NCBI GenBank assembly: GCA_965247505.1
Contig: OZ252020.1
Location: forward strand, 3,410,001 to 3,474,000
DNA length: 64,000 nucleotides
Direction: 5' to 3'
From: CAIYRG01 sp965247505
Lineage (GTDB): Bacteria > Pseudomonadota > Alphaproteobacteria > Micropepsales > Micropepsaceae
The position numbers were made by a program, and so were the translations under genes. Shown here piece after piece: positions 1 to 8,755 of the stretch. Under the pieces are notes generated by a model, which saw nothing but the letters and a program-made list of their open reading frames with translations, was not told the DNA's origin and did no database searches. Every line of letters begins with the position of its first letter. The first letter of the stretch is position 1.

Positions 1-1
1 G

Positions 2-166
2 CTCGGCCGCTGGGTCGCAGAATTGCGTGAGGAGGATTTGCTTTCCGGTCCGCATGAGGATGCAGCGAAGGAGATTACCCGCCTACGCCGAGAGCGTGAT
101 CTGGCCCGTCAGGAACGTGATCTCCTAAAAAAAGCGCTGGCCTTCTTCGCCAGGGAAAGTCGATGA
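2..166 (+). pseudogene. IS3-family orfA, C-terminal fragment
   Basis: The window opens inside an open frame of 54 codons ending in TGA at 164-166. It encodes a charged coiled-coil tail (RLRRERDLARQERDLLKK) typical of the leucine-zipper end of IS3-family OrfA. A run of seven A residues at 127-133 is the usual IS3 slippery site, and a -1 shift there would enter the frame of the following orfB, whose ATG overlaps the orfA stop. The N-terminal helix-turn-helix lies outside the window. Confidence 0.75.
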
Positions 167-1035
167 GGTTCCGGTTCATCGACGCGGAGAGGGCCGGGTT
201 GGCGATGCCGATATTCCGCCTGTGCAGACTGCTGCAGGTCAGCGTCTCAGGCTTCTACGCTTGGCGCAATCGCGGCCCAAGCCAGCGACAGCTCGATAAC
301 ATGGTTCTACTCGCCCATGTCCGGGCAGCCTTTCGGCGCAGCCGCGAGAGCTACGGTGCAGAGCGGGTCCATCACGAGCTTGCCAAGAATGGGATCGAGG
401 TTGGACGCCATAGGGTGGCTCGGCTGATGCGGGGAAATGGGTTGTCTCCAAAACGGAAACAGAAGTTCAAAAAGACGACGGACAGCCAGCACAACAAGGC
501 CGTCGCATCGAACCTTCTCGACCAGAACTTCTCCGCCGAGGCACCCAACGAGAAATGGGCTGCCGACATCAGCTATATCTGGACGGCACAGGGCTGACTG
601 TACCTGGCCGTCATGCTCGACCTCTATTCCCGGCGCGTCATCGGCTGGGCCGTGGGCGCTCGCATGACCAGCGACCTACCGCTCAGGGCGCTTAACCGTG
701 CTATCGGGCTGTGCCAACCTGGCGCCGGTGTGATCCACCATAGCGATCGGGGAAGCCAGTACTGCTCAGACGCATACCAGGCGCGCCTCGGTGAACTCGG
801 TTTCCTCGCCTCAATGAGCGGTAAGGGAAATTGCTATGATAACGCCGTCGTCGAGACCTTCTTCAAAACCATCAAGTCAGAACTGATCTGGAGGACTGTG
901 TTCATGTCAAGAAGCCAAGCTGAAACTGCCATAGCCGTATACATCGACGGGTTCTATAATCCAGTCCGTCGGCACTCGACGCGGGACTTCACAAGCCCCG
1001 TCAAATTCGAGGCAGAAGCAATGCAAACGGTGTAG
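163..1035 (+). pseudogene. IS3-family orfB transposase with in-frame TGA
   Basis: The reading frame encodes the HTH_21-like region (residues about 20-100) and then the rve/DDE integrase core (EKWAADISYIWT, later HHSDRGSQY and the NCYDNAVVETFF segment with the catalytic Glu). A TGA at 595-597 interrupts it where IS3 OrfB proteins have Trp (WLYLAVMLD), so a single G-to-A change (TGG to TGA) explains the break. The frame continues unchanged to the stop at 1033-1035. Sequence after 1035 contains CTCCACTTTTCC and GGGTCCA, like an IS3-family terminus. It is inactive unless the stop is read through. Confidence 0.85.
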
Positions 1036-1071
1036 GGCGCCTCCACTTTTCCTGGATGGGTCCAGACCACA

Positions 1072-1152
1072 GTCCTGCTCGACCGCCTGACCCATCATTG
1101 CGAGATCATCGAGACCGGCAACGAGAGCTGGCGCTTCAAGAACCGCTCCTGA
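1072..1152 (+). pseudogene. istB: IS21-family istB 3' remnant
   Basis: An open frame encodes the last 26 residues of an IstB-type helper ATPase (LLDRLTHHCEIIETGNESW...), matching the C-terminus of the complete istB in this window at 27230-27310. Only the tail is left. The following bases to about 1240 (including GACTACCGGGACAAC) resemble the non-coding right part of that IS21 copy. Bases 1241-1366 show no recognisable gene. Confidence 0.7.
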
Positions 1153-1366
1153 CCCGGCGCCGGCCGTCCCCGCGGCCCGGTTGCCCCGGTGGGCCAACAG
1201 GCACCCCCCCCTGTTGACTACCGGGACAACATCCGCCGTGCCACTCAGGGGGGTCAATATTGCACGCCGATCATGGGTCAAACTTCAAAGCCGATCCTGC
1301 TTATCTGTGACACTCCGTCCGAGGAGGTATATGTTCTCAATATGTTCCGTATTAGGGGTCACGGTT

Positions 1367-1885
1367 ATGAGGTTCAAGGTTGCATCGCGCGTGCGTGGTC
1401 TGAGCGACGAGGCGTTTCGAGAGGCCTTCGGCACCGAGGAGCAGTGCCGCTCGGCGCTGCTCCGGATGCGCTGGCCGGCCGGCTTCGTCTGCCCCTGCTG
1501 CGGCCATCGCGGGCATTGCGTGCTGGCGGGCCGGGGGCTCTATCAATGCAACCGGTGCAAGAAGCAGACATCGCCCACGGCGGGCACGATCTTCCACGCG
1601 ACCAAGCTGCCGCTGACACTCTGGTTCGCAGCCATCCACCTGATCGTGACGGCGAAGAACGGCATCTCGTCGGTGGAACTCGGCCGCCGTCTCGGGGTCA
1701 AGCAGCCGACGGCCTGGGCCGTGAAGCACAAGATCATGGCGGTGATGGCGCGGCGCGAGGGGGAGACGCGGCTTACGGGGCTGGTGGAGATGGACGACGC
1801 CTATCTCGGCGGGGTGCGCTCCGGCGGCAAGCGAGGCCGCGGCGCGGCGGGCAAGACGCCCTTCGTGGCGGCGGTCTCGGTGTAG
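1367..1885 (+). pseudogene. IS1595-family transposase, C-terminally truncated
   Basis: The protein begins with a zinc ribbon (CPCCGHRG... CNRC) at about residues 42-65, followed by a winged-helix region (ELGRRLGVKQPTAW) and the first catalytic segment EMDDAYLGG, as in DDXER/IS1595 transposases. It stops at 1883-1885 after FVAAVSV, so the rest of the catalytic domain is missing. The start is taken at ATG 1367. An in-frame ATG at 1331 with a GAGGAGG just upstream is an alternative. The TAG lies at the junction with the next gene, so the truncation probably arose by deletion. Confidence 0.8.
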
Positions 1886-1897
1886 GCGAGAGACCTC

Positions 1898-2359
1898 GTG
1901 AACCAACGATTCGTCGCCCTCGTGACAAAGCTGGAAGCCAAGTGCCAGGAGTTGCTGGCGATGCCGCCGGTTGCCGCCTCGGACGTTCCGAGCGGTACAC
2001 CGGTCGGGGGCGTCTACCTGTTCTCCGAGGGGGGCGCGCACCTCTACGTGGGACGTACCAAGCGGCCCATCAGCGAACGCATACGGAATCAATTCGGCGC
2101 GGATCCAAGTGCAGCGTCTTTTCCGTGGCTCATCGCTCGTGAGGCTACAGGTAGGAAGGCCACCTACAAAAGGAACGGATCACGCGGCGACCTGCTCACG
2201 GACCCGGAGTTCAAGACGGTGTTCGAGGACGCGAGGGCTAGGATTCGCATGATGCATGTTCGATACGTGCACGAACCAGAGCCGCTACGTCAAGCGTTGC
2301 TGGAGATCTACGTCGCCTTCGTCACCATGGCAAAGTACAACGACTTTGACACTCACTAA
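1898..2359 (+). CDS. GIY-YIG domain protein
   Basis: The 153-aa protein has a GIY-YIG-like signature at residues 39-55 (GGVYLFSEG..LYVGRT) with a following Arg in the RT-x-x-I-x-x-R segment, as in GIY-YIG nuclease folds. The C-terminal half is rich in Arg and aromatic residues and has no recognised domain. The family includes UvrC-type, homing and restriction nucleases, so a nuclease activity is inferred only. The start is GTG 1898. The open frame runs into the truncated IS1595 gene just upstream, so a few N-terminal residues may be lost. About 200 non-coding bases follow with nothing recognised. Confidence 0.6.
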   Translation: MNQRFVALVTKLEAKCQELLAMPPVAASDVPSGTPVGGVYLFSEGGAHLYVGRTKRPISERIRNQFGADPSAASFPWLIAREATGRKATYKRNGSRGDLLTDPEFKTVFEDARARIRMMHVRYVHEPEPLRQALLEIYVAFVTMAKYNDFDTH

Positions 2360-2557
2360 ATCGTGCTGCATGCGCCGCTTCGGCGCCGGAGAAGGTTCTG
2401 TGACCGAGACGACCGGAAGGCATAGAGCTTAACTGCTCCAAATCGGACTTCGGGAACTACAGGAGCCGTTCGTGGATAAACCCGACTGTTATTCGGCGCT
2501 GAACTTTGACCCCTCAGACTCAAACGATGTCAATAGGTTAGAACGCCGGGTAGTGTC

Positions 2558-2788
2558 CTAATTTGATTTCTTCCATTTCTCAATTCTGAGATTACCGTTG
2601 TCATCGACCGCACCACGCATCGCGGTGCGCGCTGACTTCATTGATTTTTTGGCTGCCGAGGGCGACCGATAGCCTTGTGTACTTTGTGTGATTGAATCGT
2701 GGGGGTGATGGCTACCTTGGAGCTTCCAATGCCAAAGCCCATCGTTCCGCTTGAACAGAACAAAGTGATCCCCTGTCATCCTACTCAT
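2558..2788 (-). CDS. DUF1508 (YegP-like) protein
   Basis: A 76-aa protein with the DUF1508 pattern: FVLFKRNDGLWHWKLQG, then a serine-rich turn and GYRSPSAAKKSMKSA. The fold is a small beta-rich repeat seen in E. coli YegP; the biochemical role of the family is not settled. It overlaps the upstream gene by 8 bases, so the two are probably translated together. The length fits a single DUF1508 unit plus a short basic tail. Confidence 0.7.
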   Translation of the reverse strand: MSRMTGDHFVLFKRNDGLWHWKLQGSHHPHDSITQSTQGYRSPSAAKKSMKSARTAMRGAVDDNGNLRIEKWKKSN

Positions 2789-3080
2789 CCCGGTGCTCCG
2801 CTACGATAGCCGCTCGCACGGCCTCTTGAGGGCTTCGTATGCCACCTAGATGCAACACAGCAAAATACCGACGTTTACTGCTGCCATCGATGGGCGATGA
2901 CCAAGCATAGGCGATTGTCGCGTTGGGATGGTCGTTAAGATCGAAAACATGGACCGTGCCTTCCCACACGGTCTGCCCCCCGTATGTCTCCTTGACGGGG
3001 ACCGATCCTGTAGGCGTGGCTGTGCCGCCGTGCTGGTTTTCAACGGCCTGTTTTAATTTCTCAAAATTAGTTCCTGGCAT
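2781..3080 (-). CDS. hypothetical protein upstream of DUF1508 gene
   Basis: This 99-aa protein (starting MPGTNFEKLKQAVEN) has a central beta-rich stretch (GTVHVFDLNDHPNATIAYAW, then RRYFAVLHLGG) and a C-terminal helix (SPQEAVRAAIVAEH). I do not recognise the family. A longer GTG start at 3137 is possible, but ATG 3080 is preferred because the extra residues look like leader. It forms a two-gene unit with the downstream DUF1508 gene through an 8-base overlap. Confidence 0.5.
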   Translation of the reverse strand: MPGTNFEKLKQAVENQHGGTATPTGSVPVKETYGGQTVWEGTVHVFDLNDHPNATIAYAWSSPIDGSSKRRYFAVLHLGGIRSPQEAVRAAIVAEHRDE

Positions 3081-3168
3081 TACCACACCTAAGGGATTCC
3101 AAATCGATACGGTCTCTGTTATAAAGGCAGCGACCACTCCACTAGAGGGCTAGTCTAGTGAAGTGGCC

Positions 3169-3190
3169 AAACCGCCGTCACGGTTTTTTC
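3169..3190 (+). terminator. possible small hairpin terminator
   Basis: AAACCG and CGGTTT form a short stem around CCGTCA, followed by a T run. It lies in the gap upstream of the 2781 gene and is weak. Confidence 0.3.
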
Positions 3191-3274
3191 ATGCGGCCTT
3201 TCCGCATAGAGCACCTTCCTTCCTCCGGGCTGTTCCACGGTTGTGAGTTAGCGGTAGCCAACCGTCAAAATAAG

Positions 3275-3309
3275 GGCCACGAGGCATCCGTCCTCGTGGC
3301 CTGTTTTTT
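3275..3309. terminator. Rho-independent terminator, probably bidirectional
   Basis: GGCCACGAGG pairs with CCTCGTGGCC around a 7-base loop (CATCCGT). On the plus strand it is followed by TGTTTTTT; on the minus strand the stem, directly after the ParA-like stop codon, is followed by CTTATTTTG. It most plausibly ends the ParA-like transcript. Confidence 0.75.
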
Positions 3310-4220
3310 CACAACGCTGCCGTAAGATTTGCCACCTCACGCTTATAGCGCTCTACTGATGGGTTCACTTGAAGCCGCTGTCCATCAACAACATACTTCC
3401 GCCCGCTCACGAGCTTAGAAAGTGGGACACGCTGCTTGCCGCTAATTCGTCCGCTCGAATGAAAGTCATCAAGTAGATGAAAGCAGCTTCCTACATTAGG
3501 TTCCGAAAACACGCTGTTGTATGTCTTCGCAATTTTAATCGCTTGTTCAACAAAAAACCGTGTTGAGCTATCCGGCGTGTTGCTCTTTTGACGATTCCAG
3601 CCGCAATGGGTCATTACGATTGCGTGCACTTTTGGTTGGTGTTCCAACCCAGCCTGTTTATTGAACTTATGGAAATCCATATCGGGGCTTGTGAGCATTG
3701 CCAATGTAAGCCGTAGCGCCTCAAGTGAATGTTGATCCACCCGAACTGGTATTATCAGTGCATCCGCCGCCATCCATGCCAAGTGGGTAGCCCCGCCAAA
3801 AAACGGGCTGGTATCGATTAGAATCTTCGCCGGCTTAGATGTCCCTGAAGCCCTTTTGATAATTCGCCGAAGAGCCGTGAGTGCTCGCGCGCTAGCATCA
3901 CGGGTATGAGTCCCCCCAGTGATTTGAGTGAACTGAGCGAGCTGGCTGTATAGGAACGAAGGAAACACGAACAGCTCACTGGAACCGGGGATCATGAATG
4001 TTGGCTTACTGCCGATGAACGATGGGCATGGCCCCTTAACAGACGTAACTATATCGGCGATATCGAAGTTTCCGGCATTAGTGATTTCAACAATTAGAGC
4101 ATCGTAAAGGGTCTGCTTGAATTCGCTGAGCAGATCACCAAACATATTCTGCGAGAAATTGCGCTGCGGACAGGCGTCCACCAGTAACGTGGAGCAATCC
4201 CTAGAAAGTTCATACGCTAG
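3309..4220 (-). pseudogene. ParA/MinD-type ATPase, 5' end lost at an IS3 copy
   Basis: The frame reads ...TLAYELSRDCSTLLVDACPQRNFSQ at its start. This is the segment following the deviant Walker A motif of ParA/Soj proteins, with Walker A' DACPQ in place of the common DADPQ. Further on it has LIDTSPFFGG and ADALIIPVRVDQHSLEAL, which match the Walker B and switch regions of ParA ATPases. The Walker A itself (KGGVGKTT) would lie upstream, exactly where the IS3 element begins at 4221, so the protein cannot bind ATP normally. A residual GTG start at 4181 would give 290 aa. ParA proteins segregate plasmids or chromosomes, so a plasmid or integrative-element origin is possible. Confidence 0.75.
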
Positions 4221-4307
4221 TGTCTGACGTCAGCGCCTTTGGGACGAATTGAGGTAATTGCATAACGGAGGATTTCTGGCTCATCGTAGTGACCGAAGGG
4301 AACGAAG

Positions 4308-4682
4308 ATGAGACAGAAATCAATGAGCAAGAACGACCCGGCGGAGAGAACGGTTCGGGATATTCGGCGCAAGACACGCAAGCAGTATACGGCTGAGGAG
4401 AAGATCCGGATCGTGGTGTCGGGCCTGCGCGGCGAGGAGAGCATCGCCGCCTTGTGCCGCCGCGAGGGCATCGCTGAGGGTCTGTATTACAGCTGGTCGA
4501 AAGAGTTTTTGGAAGCGGGCAAGAAGCGGCTCGCCGGCGACACCGGGCGCCAAGCGACCTCGGGCGAGGTTAAAGGCCTGCGCCAGGAGATGCGCGACTT
4601 GAAGGAGTTGGTCGCCGAACTTTCGCTGGAGAACCGTCTTCTCAAAAAAAACATGATCGGGCATGGGGGAGGCGAGGAATGA
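4308..4682 (+). CDS. IS3-family transposase OrfA (copy 1)
   Basis: This 124-aa basic protein contains a helix-turn-helix of the transposase-8 type (EEKIRIVVSGLRGEESIAAL CRREGIAEGLYYSW) followed by a coiled coil (VKGLRQEMRDLKELVAELSLENRLLKK). A run of eight A residues at 4644-4651 is placed so that a -1 slip would enter orfB, giving the fused OrfAB transposase typical of the family. Its last codons overlap the orfB start. Confidence 0.88.
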   Translation: MRQKSMSKNDPAERTVRDIRRKTRKQYTAEEKIRIVVSGLRGEESIAALCRREGIAEGLYYSWSKEFLEAGKKRLAGDTGRQATSGEVKGLRQEMRDLKELVAELSLENRLLKKNMIGHGGGEE

Positions 4683-5659
4683 GGTATCCCGCATCCGAGA
4701 AGCTGGAGATCATCCGCCTGGTCGAGCAGTCCCACCTGGGCGTCGGGTCCACTTTGGACAAGCTGGGCATTCCGAAGACCACCTTTTATCGCTGGTACGA
4801 TCGCTTTCTGGCCTTTGGCGACGCCGGTCTTGAGGATCGCAACAGCAGCCCGGGCCGGGTGTGGAACCGGATCCCGGATGATGTCCGGGGGCAGATCATC
4901 GATCTTGCCCTGGAGGAGACGCAACTGTCGCCCCGGGAACTGGCCGTCAGGTTTACGGACACCAGGGGCTACTTTGTCTCGGAAGCCTCGGTTTACCGGC
5001 TTCTCAAGGCCCACGGCCTGATCACCAGCCCCGCTTTCGTGGTCATCAAGGCAGCCGATGAGTTCCGCGACAAGACCACGGCGCCGAACCAGCTGTGGCA
5101 GACCGACTTCACCTATCTCAAGGTCATCGGCTGGGGCTGGTTTTACCTGTCGACCATCCTGGACGACTATTCCCGCTACATCATTGCTTGGAAGCTCTGC
5201 ACCAACATGACGGCGGACGATGTGACGGCAACACTGAAGTTGGCGCTAGAAGCCTCAGGCTGCAATCGCGCCAATGTCGTCCACAAGCCGAGGCTGCTCA
5301 GCGACAACGGCTCGTCCTATATCTCCGGCGATCTGGCTGAATGGCTCGTGGACCACGGTATGGATCACGTTCGGGGCGCACCGTATCACCCGCAAACCCA
5401 GGGCAAGATCGAGCGCTGGCATCAAACGCTGAAGAACCGGATCCTGCTTGAAAATTATTATCTACCCGGCGATCTCGAAAACCAGATCAGCGCCTTCGTC
5501 GATCACTACAACAACCAACGCTACCACGAGAGCATCGGCAACGTAACTCCAGCCGACGCCTACTTTGGACGCCACACCGCCATCATCGAAAAGAGAAAAA
5601 GGATCAAAAAACTGACCACCCAAAACCGCCGCTTGAACCATCAACGCCAAGCGGCTTAA
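4679..5659 (+). CDS. IS3-family transposase OrfB (copy 1)
   Basis: The 326-aa protein has an N-terminal helix-turn-helix (GSTLDKLGIPKTTFYRWY), then the rve integrase core with WQTDFTYLKVIG (first Asp), LLSDNGSSYISG (second Asp) and HPQTQGKIERWHQTLK (catalytic Glu). The C-terminus carries YHESIGNVTPADAYFG, the conserved tail motif. It overlaps orfA by ATGA. This copy has V rather than E in the segment DLAEWLVDHGMDH compared with the two minus-strand copies. It looks intact. Confidence 0.9.
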   Translation: MRYPASEKLEIIRLVEQSHLGVGSTLDKLGIPKTTFYRWYDRFLAFGDAGLEDRNSSPGRVWNRIPDDVRGQIIDLALEETQLSPRELAVRFTDTRGYFVSEASVYRLLKAHGLITSPAFVVIKAADEFRDKTTAPNQLWQTDFTYLKVIGWGWFYLSTILDDYSRYIIAWKLCTNMTADDVTATLKLALEASGCNRANVVHKPRLLSDNGSSYISGDLAEWLVDHGMDHVRGAPYHPQTQGKIERWHQTLKNRILLENYYLPGDLENQISAFVDHYNNQRYHESIGNVTPADAYFGRHTAIIEKRKRIKKLTTQNRRLNHQRQAA

Positions 5660-5733
5660 CATCAAACAAAGATGAGCCAGATCCTCCCTTATGAAACACG
5701 CTCAACAGTCCCATTTGTTTTGATGACGGACAC

Positions 5734-5829
5734 TTTGACGAGGTCGTCGTCTGGATGCGGGACCGACTCGACAGGTTGGTCACTACGCTTCATCCGCGGC
5801 TGCAACGCATGATCTCCGCTGGGCGTTGA
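5734..5829 (+). pseudogene. unidentified C-terminal gene fragment
   Basis: Thirty-one codons follow directly after the IS3 end and read FDEVVVWMRDRLDRLVTTL, HPRLQRMISAGR, then TGA. The amphipathic helix pattern looks like a genuine protein tail, but I cannot name the family. The upstream part is missing at the IS boundary. Bases 5830-5901 show nothing. Confidence 0.4.
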
Positions 5830-5901
5830 AGGGCGTCCCTGTCTGGTATTCATTGCTGCTTTTTGGAGTCACTACCTCAGTATCCGGGTGGCAAGCGAAA
5901 G

Positions 5902-6060
5902 GGCATTGTCAGGTTAAATTCTCTTAGTAGCCTTTCCCTGTCCCCCTTTGGGGAGTTCAGGGCGAAAAAAGTTTTGTTCGGATTAGACCAGACAAGCACG
6001 GGCAACGAAGCTGGCTCAACAACAAGAAAATTCTAACATACGATTTTGTCTGACAATGCC
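5902..6060 (+). repeat. MITE-A copy (about 160 bp)
   Basis: Starts GGCATTGTCAGG and ends TCTGACAATGCC, the same ends as IS6-like element A, but is too short for a transposase. The interior carries two hairpins: a CCCC/GGGG stem in the phrase CCTGTCCCC...GGGG, and a GTCTGG/CCAGAC-type stem. It has no target duplication. It probably moves in trans using the element A transposase (inference). Confidence 0.8.
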
Positions 6061-6103
6061 CTCTTTATGGGCTCCAGCGGATCATCTTTGGTCATTGTCT
6101 TTG

Positions 6104-7318
6104 TCAGTTGGTGGAGAGCCCGCTAGCTTGTCTCCACCGCCCACCCAGGATGTCGGCGGCGATGCTGTCGGCGATGCGGGCTGCCGACTCCTGCACTGAA
6201 TCCCGCGCAAGATGCGCGTAGCGCGCCGTCGTCTCGACCTGAGTGTGGCCAAGTAGCTTTCCGATCATGGGCAGGCTTTCGCCCAGCGCCAGCGCGCGGC
6301 TGGCATACGAATGGCGCAAGTCGTGGAGCCGCACATCCTCCAGTCCAGCGCGTTTGCGGATGATTTTCCAGGGGTCATTGACGTTGCGCATGTAACTGCC
6401 CTTGACCTGCCCCGGAATGACCCACGAATTGTCTGGAACGCGCGGCACTTTTGCCAGAACGCGCACCGCCTCGGGAGATAGTGAAATCGCTCTGGGGCCG
6501 GTTTTGCTATCGCTGAGCCGCAGCTCATTCGCCTCCAGATCCACCTCCTCCCAACGCAGCGTCAATATCTCGTTGCGCCTGCACCCGGTCAGCATCAGCA
6601 GACGGATCGCCGCCACCGCATGCACCGAGACACCGCGGCAGGTCTCGGCCTCGCTCAACACCCGGCCCAGGCGGCGGAATTCCTCCTCGGTCAAGAACCG
6701 CTCGCGCTTACGCTCCTTATACCTGACTTGATACCGGCAGGGGTTGCTCCCCTCCGGGACAAGGCCCAGATCCTCCGCGGTTCTGAATATCCGCGACAGC
6801 GTGTCCACCACCTGGTTCGCCATGGCGGGAAAATCGCGGAGCTTGTAATGAAGCTCCGCCACATGCGCCTGACCGAGCTCAAGCGCGGACAATTTACCGA
6901 GGGAGGGAACGATGTGCTTCTCGACGTTCAGACGGTACATCGCCACTGTCTTCGGCTTGCAGCGTACCGCCACATGCTCTTCCAGATACCGCGCCGCAAG
7001 TTCGGCCACCGTGGGTCCGTCCGCGAGCCTCAAAGCCATCGGTTCTGCGACGGGCTTCTCGCCCGCCTTGATCCGCGCGATGATCAGCGCCGCCCGCCGC
7101 CGTGCCTCCTCGGCGGTGATCACACCGTGACGGCTAACGGTCACCCGCTTCGCCGCGGCGCCTGCGGCCCTGGTCTGGACGATGTAGTATTTGCTCCCCG
7201 AGGGATACACCCGCACCCCGAAGCCCAACAGCTCGCTGTCCCAGAACACCGTGTCCTTTTCGACCTTCAGCGCTTCGACGGTACGCCTTGAAATGGTCTT
7301 CGTTTGCAATTTGGCCAT
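6104..7318 (-). CDS. tyrosine recombinase / phage-type integrase (second of tandem pair)
   Basis: The 404-aa protein has an N-terminal arm-type DUF4102-like domain (TVEALKVEKDTVFWDSELLG FGVRVYPSG), a core-binding helical domain, and a catalytic domain with TGCRRNEILTLRW (first Arg), HDLRHSYASRAL (His-x-x-Arg) and the GKLLGHTQVETTARYAHL block holding the His and nucleophilic Tyr. ATG 7318 is chosen because alignment with the neighbour starts there; the frame is open 51 codons further upstream. It is separated by 34 bases from its paralogue and read in the same direction, with GGGAG 8 bases before the start. These enzymes integrate or excise genomic islands at att sites. Confidence 0.88.
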   Translation of the reverse strand: MAKLQTKTISRRTVEALKVEKDTVFWDSELLGFGVRVYPSGSKYYIVQTRAAGAAAKRVTVSRHGVITAEEARRRAALIIARIKAGEKPVAEPMALRLADGPTVAELAARYLEEHVAVRCKPKTVAMYRLNVEKHIVPSLGKLSALELGQAHVAELHYKLRDFPAMANQVVDTLSRIFRTAEDLGLVPEGSNPCRYQVRYKERKRERFLTEEEFRRLGRVLSEAETCRGVSVHAVAAIRLLMLTGCRRNEILTLRWEEVDLEANELRLSDSKTGPRAISLSPEAVRVLAKVPRVPDNSWVIPGQVKGSYMRNVNDPWKIIRKRAGLEDVRLHDLRHSYASRALALGESLPMIGKLLGHTQVETTARYAHLARDSVQESAARIADSIAADILGGRWRQASGLSTN

Positions 7319-7352
7319 GTCTAGGCTCCCGGTCTTCCCAATTCTGTCCGCC

Positions 7353-8537
7353 TCACGCGGCCTCGGCATCTTGCGGCAGAATATCCGCACCGATGCTGCC
7401 GCCGACCTTCGCCGCCGAGATCTTCTCCGTGTCCCGTGCAAGATGGGCGTAACGCGCAGTCGTTGTGACATTCGTATGGCCCAGGAGCTTCCCGATCATG
7501 GGCAACCCCTCGCCAAGTGCCAGCGCGCGGCTCGCATAGGAATGGCGGAGGTCGTGAATCCTGACATCCTCCAGCCCGGCACGCGCCCGCAGGCGTATCC
7601 AGATCGGTTCTATGTTCGAAAGATGCGCACCCGGCTTCCGGCCCACGATGACCCAGGGGTTGCCTGCAACGCGGGGAATGCCATCCAGCACAGCCTCCAC
7701 CGCCGGAGTCAGCGAAACCCTGCGCGCACCCGTCTTGGAATCTCGTAAGCGTAGCTCCTTGGCCGTGCGGTCCACATCGTCCCAGCGCAATGTTACGATT
7801 TCGTTGCGCCGGCATCCGGTCAGCATCAGCAGGCGGAGCGCCGCGATGGCCGACGGCAAGACCGAGCCCTCCGCTTCCGCTTCATCCATCACCCGGCCCA
7901 GCCGCAGGTATTCTTCGGGCGTGAGAAACCGCTCGCGGCGTCGCTCCTTGTACTTTCGCACCGACCGGCATGGGTTCTGCCGTGATGGCGTTAACCCCCA
8001 AGCCTCGGCGAGGGAAAGCATCTTCGAGAGTACTTCCACCGCCCGGTTCGCCTGGTAAGGCTTGTCGCGAAGCCCGCAGTGCAGGGCCGAGACACGCGCG
8101 CGGTCCACCGCCTCTATGGCAAGCCCGCCGAGCTCCGGTAGGATGTATTTTGTGACCACGGCCCGGCAGAGTTTTATGGTTGCCGGCCCACAGCTCACCG
8201 CGACATGCGCCTCCATGTAGCGCTCGGCCAGATCGGACACCGTCCACGCCGGAACGGGCGGCGGCGGAACCGGAGGCTCGCCCCGCTTGATGCGGTCAAT
8301 GATGATGGCTGCGTCCTTGCGCGCCTGCTCGGCGGAAACCTTTCCATGCCGGCCTATGGTCACCCGCTTCAGCCCGGCCGGTCCGCGCGATTGGACAACA
8401 TAGACTTTACGCCCCGTGGTGTAGACCCTTACCCCAAACCCGGGCAGGTCCCGATCCCAGAACACCGCGTCCTTGCCTTGGACACAAAGGGTGTCGACGG
8501 TGCGTTTGGAGAGCCTTGGTGGTCCCTTGCTCGCCAT
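7353..8537 (-). CDS. tyrosine recombinase / phage-type integrase (first of tandem pair)
   Basis: This 394-aa protein has the same domain order as the downstream paralogue: arm domain (TVDTLCVQGKDAVFWDRDL), core-binding domain, then catalytic RLLMLTGCRRNEIVTLRW, HDLRHSYASRALALGEGLP and GKLLGHTNVTTTARYAHL with the active-site Tyr. All five expected catalytic positions are present. Identity with the neighbour is high in the catalytic domain and low in the linker (PPVPPPPVP). The tandem arrangement implies gene duplication. No att site or island cargo is evident nearby, because IS-derived DNA lies on both sides. Bases 8538-8755 upstream show no gene. Confidence 0.88.
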   Translation of the reverse strand: MASKGPPRLSKRTVDTLCVQGKDAVFWDRDLPGFGVRVYTTGRKVYVVQSRGPAGLKRVTIGRHGKVSAEQARKDAAIIIDRIKRGEPPVPPPPVPAWTVSDLAERYMEAHVAVSCGPATIKLCRAVVTKYILPELGGLAIEAVDRARVSALHCGLRDKPYQANRAVEVLSKMLSLAEAWGLTPSRQNPCRSVRKYKERRRERFLTPEEYLRLGRVMDEAEAEGSVLPSAIAALRLLMLTGCRRNEIVTLRWDDVDRTAKELRLRDSKTGARRVSLTPAVEAVLDGIPRVAGNPWVIVGRKPGAHLSNIEPIWIRLRARAGLEDVRIHDLRHSYASRALALGEGLPMIGKLLGHTNVTTTARYAHLARDTEKISAAKVGGSIGADILPQDAEAA

Positions 8538-8755
8538 GGTGTCCTCCCGCTAGCGTATTTCCTTCTCTGGCGTGCGTTACCGGATGCGTAATCGAAACGC
8601 AACCGACTGACATCAAATCAGGGCGCATTCAAGCGCAGGTCTGAGTGGAATGCAAGCGTTGGAACTCGAAGGAATGTGGAATAAAGCCAGTGTAAATAGC
8701 TATTTATCATACTGCAGCGTAGTCTAGCGCATCCCTGACCAAAGAGACTGAACGG

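Larger units (their letters stand above)
4221..5732 (+). mobile_element. IS3-family element, 1512 bp, complete copy 1
   Basis: The ends are TGTCTGACGTCAG (left) and, inverted, TGTCCGTCATCA (right), with imperfect terminal repeats sharing GGGAC and TTGAG further in. Two overlapping transposase frames fill the element. Flanks are TAG on the left and CTT on the right, so no target duplication is left. It separates the ParA-like remnant from unrelated sequence. The same 1512-bp unit recurs at 43905-45416 and 61671-63182. Confidence 0.9.

Noticed and set aside
6104..8537. RIT element (three recombinases in a row)
   Set aside because: Only two recombinase genes are present, and the flanks are MITE-A and a truncated element A.
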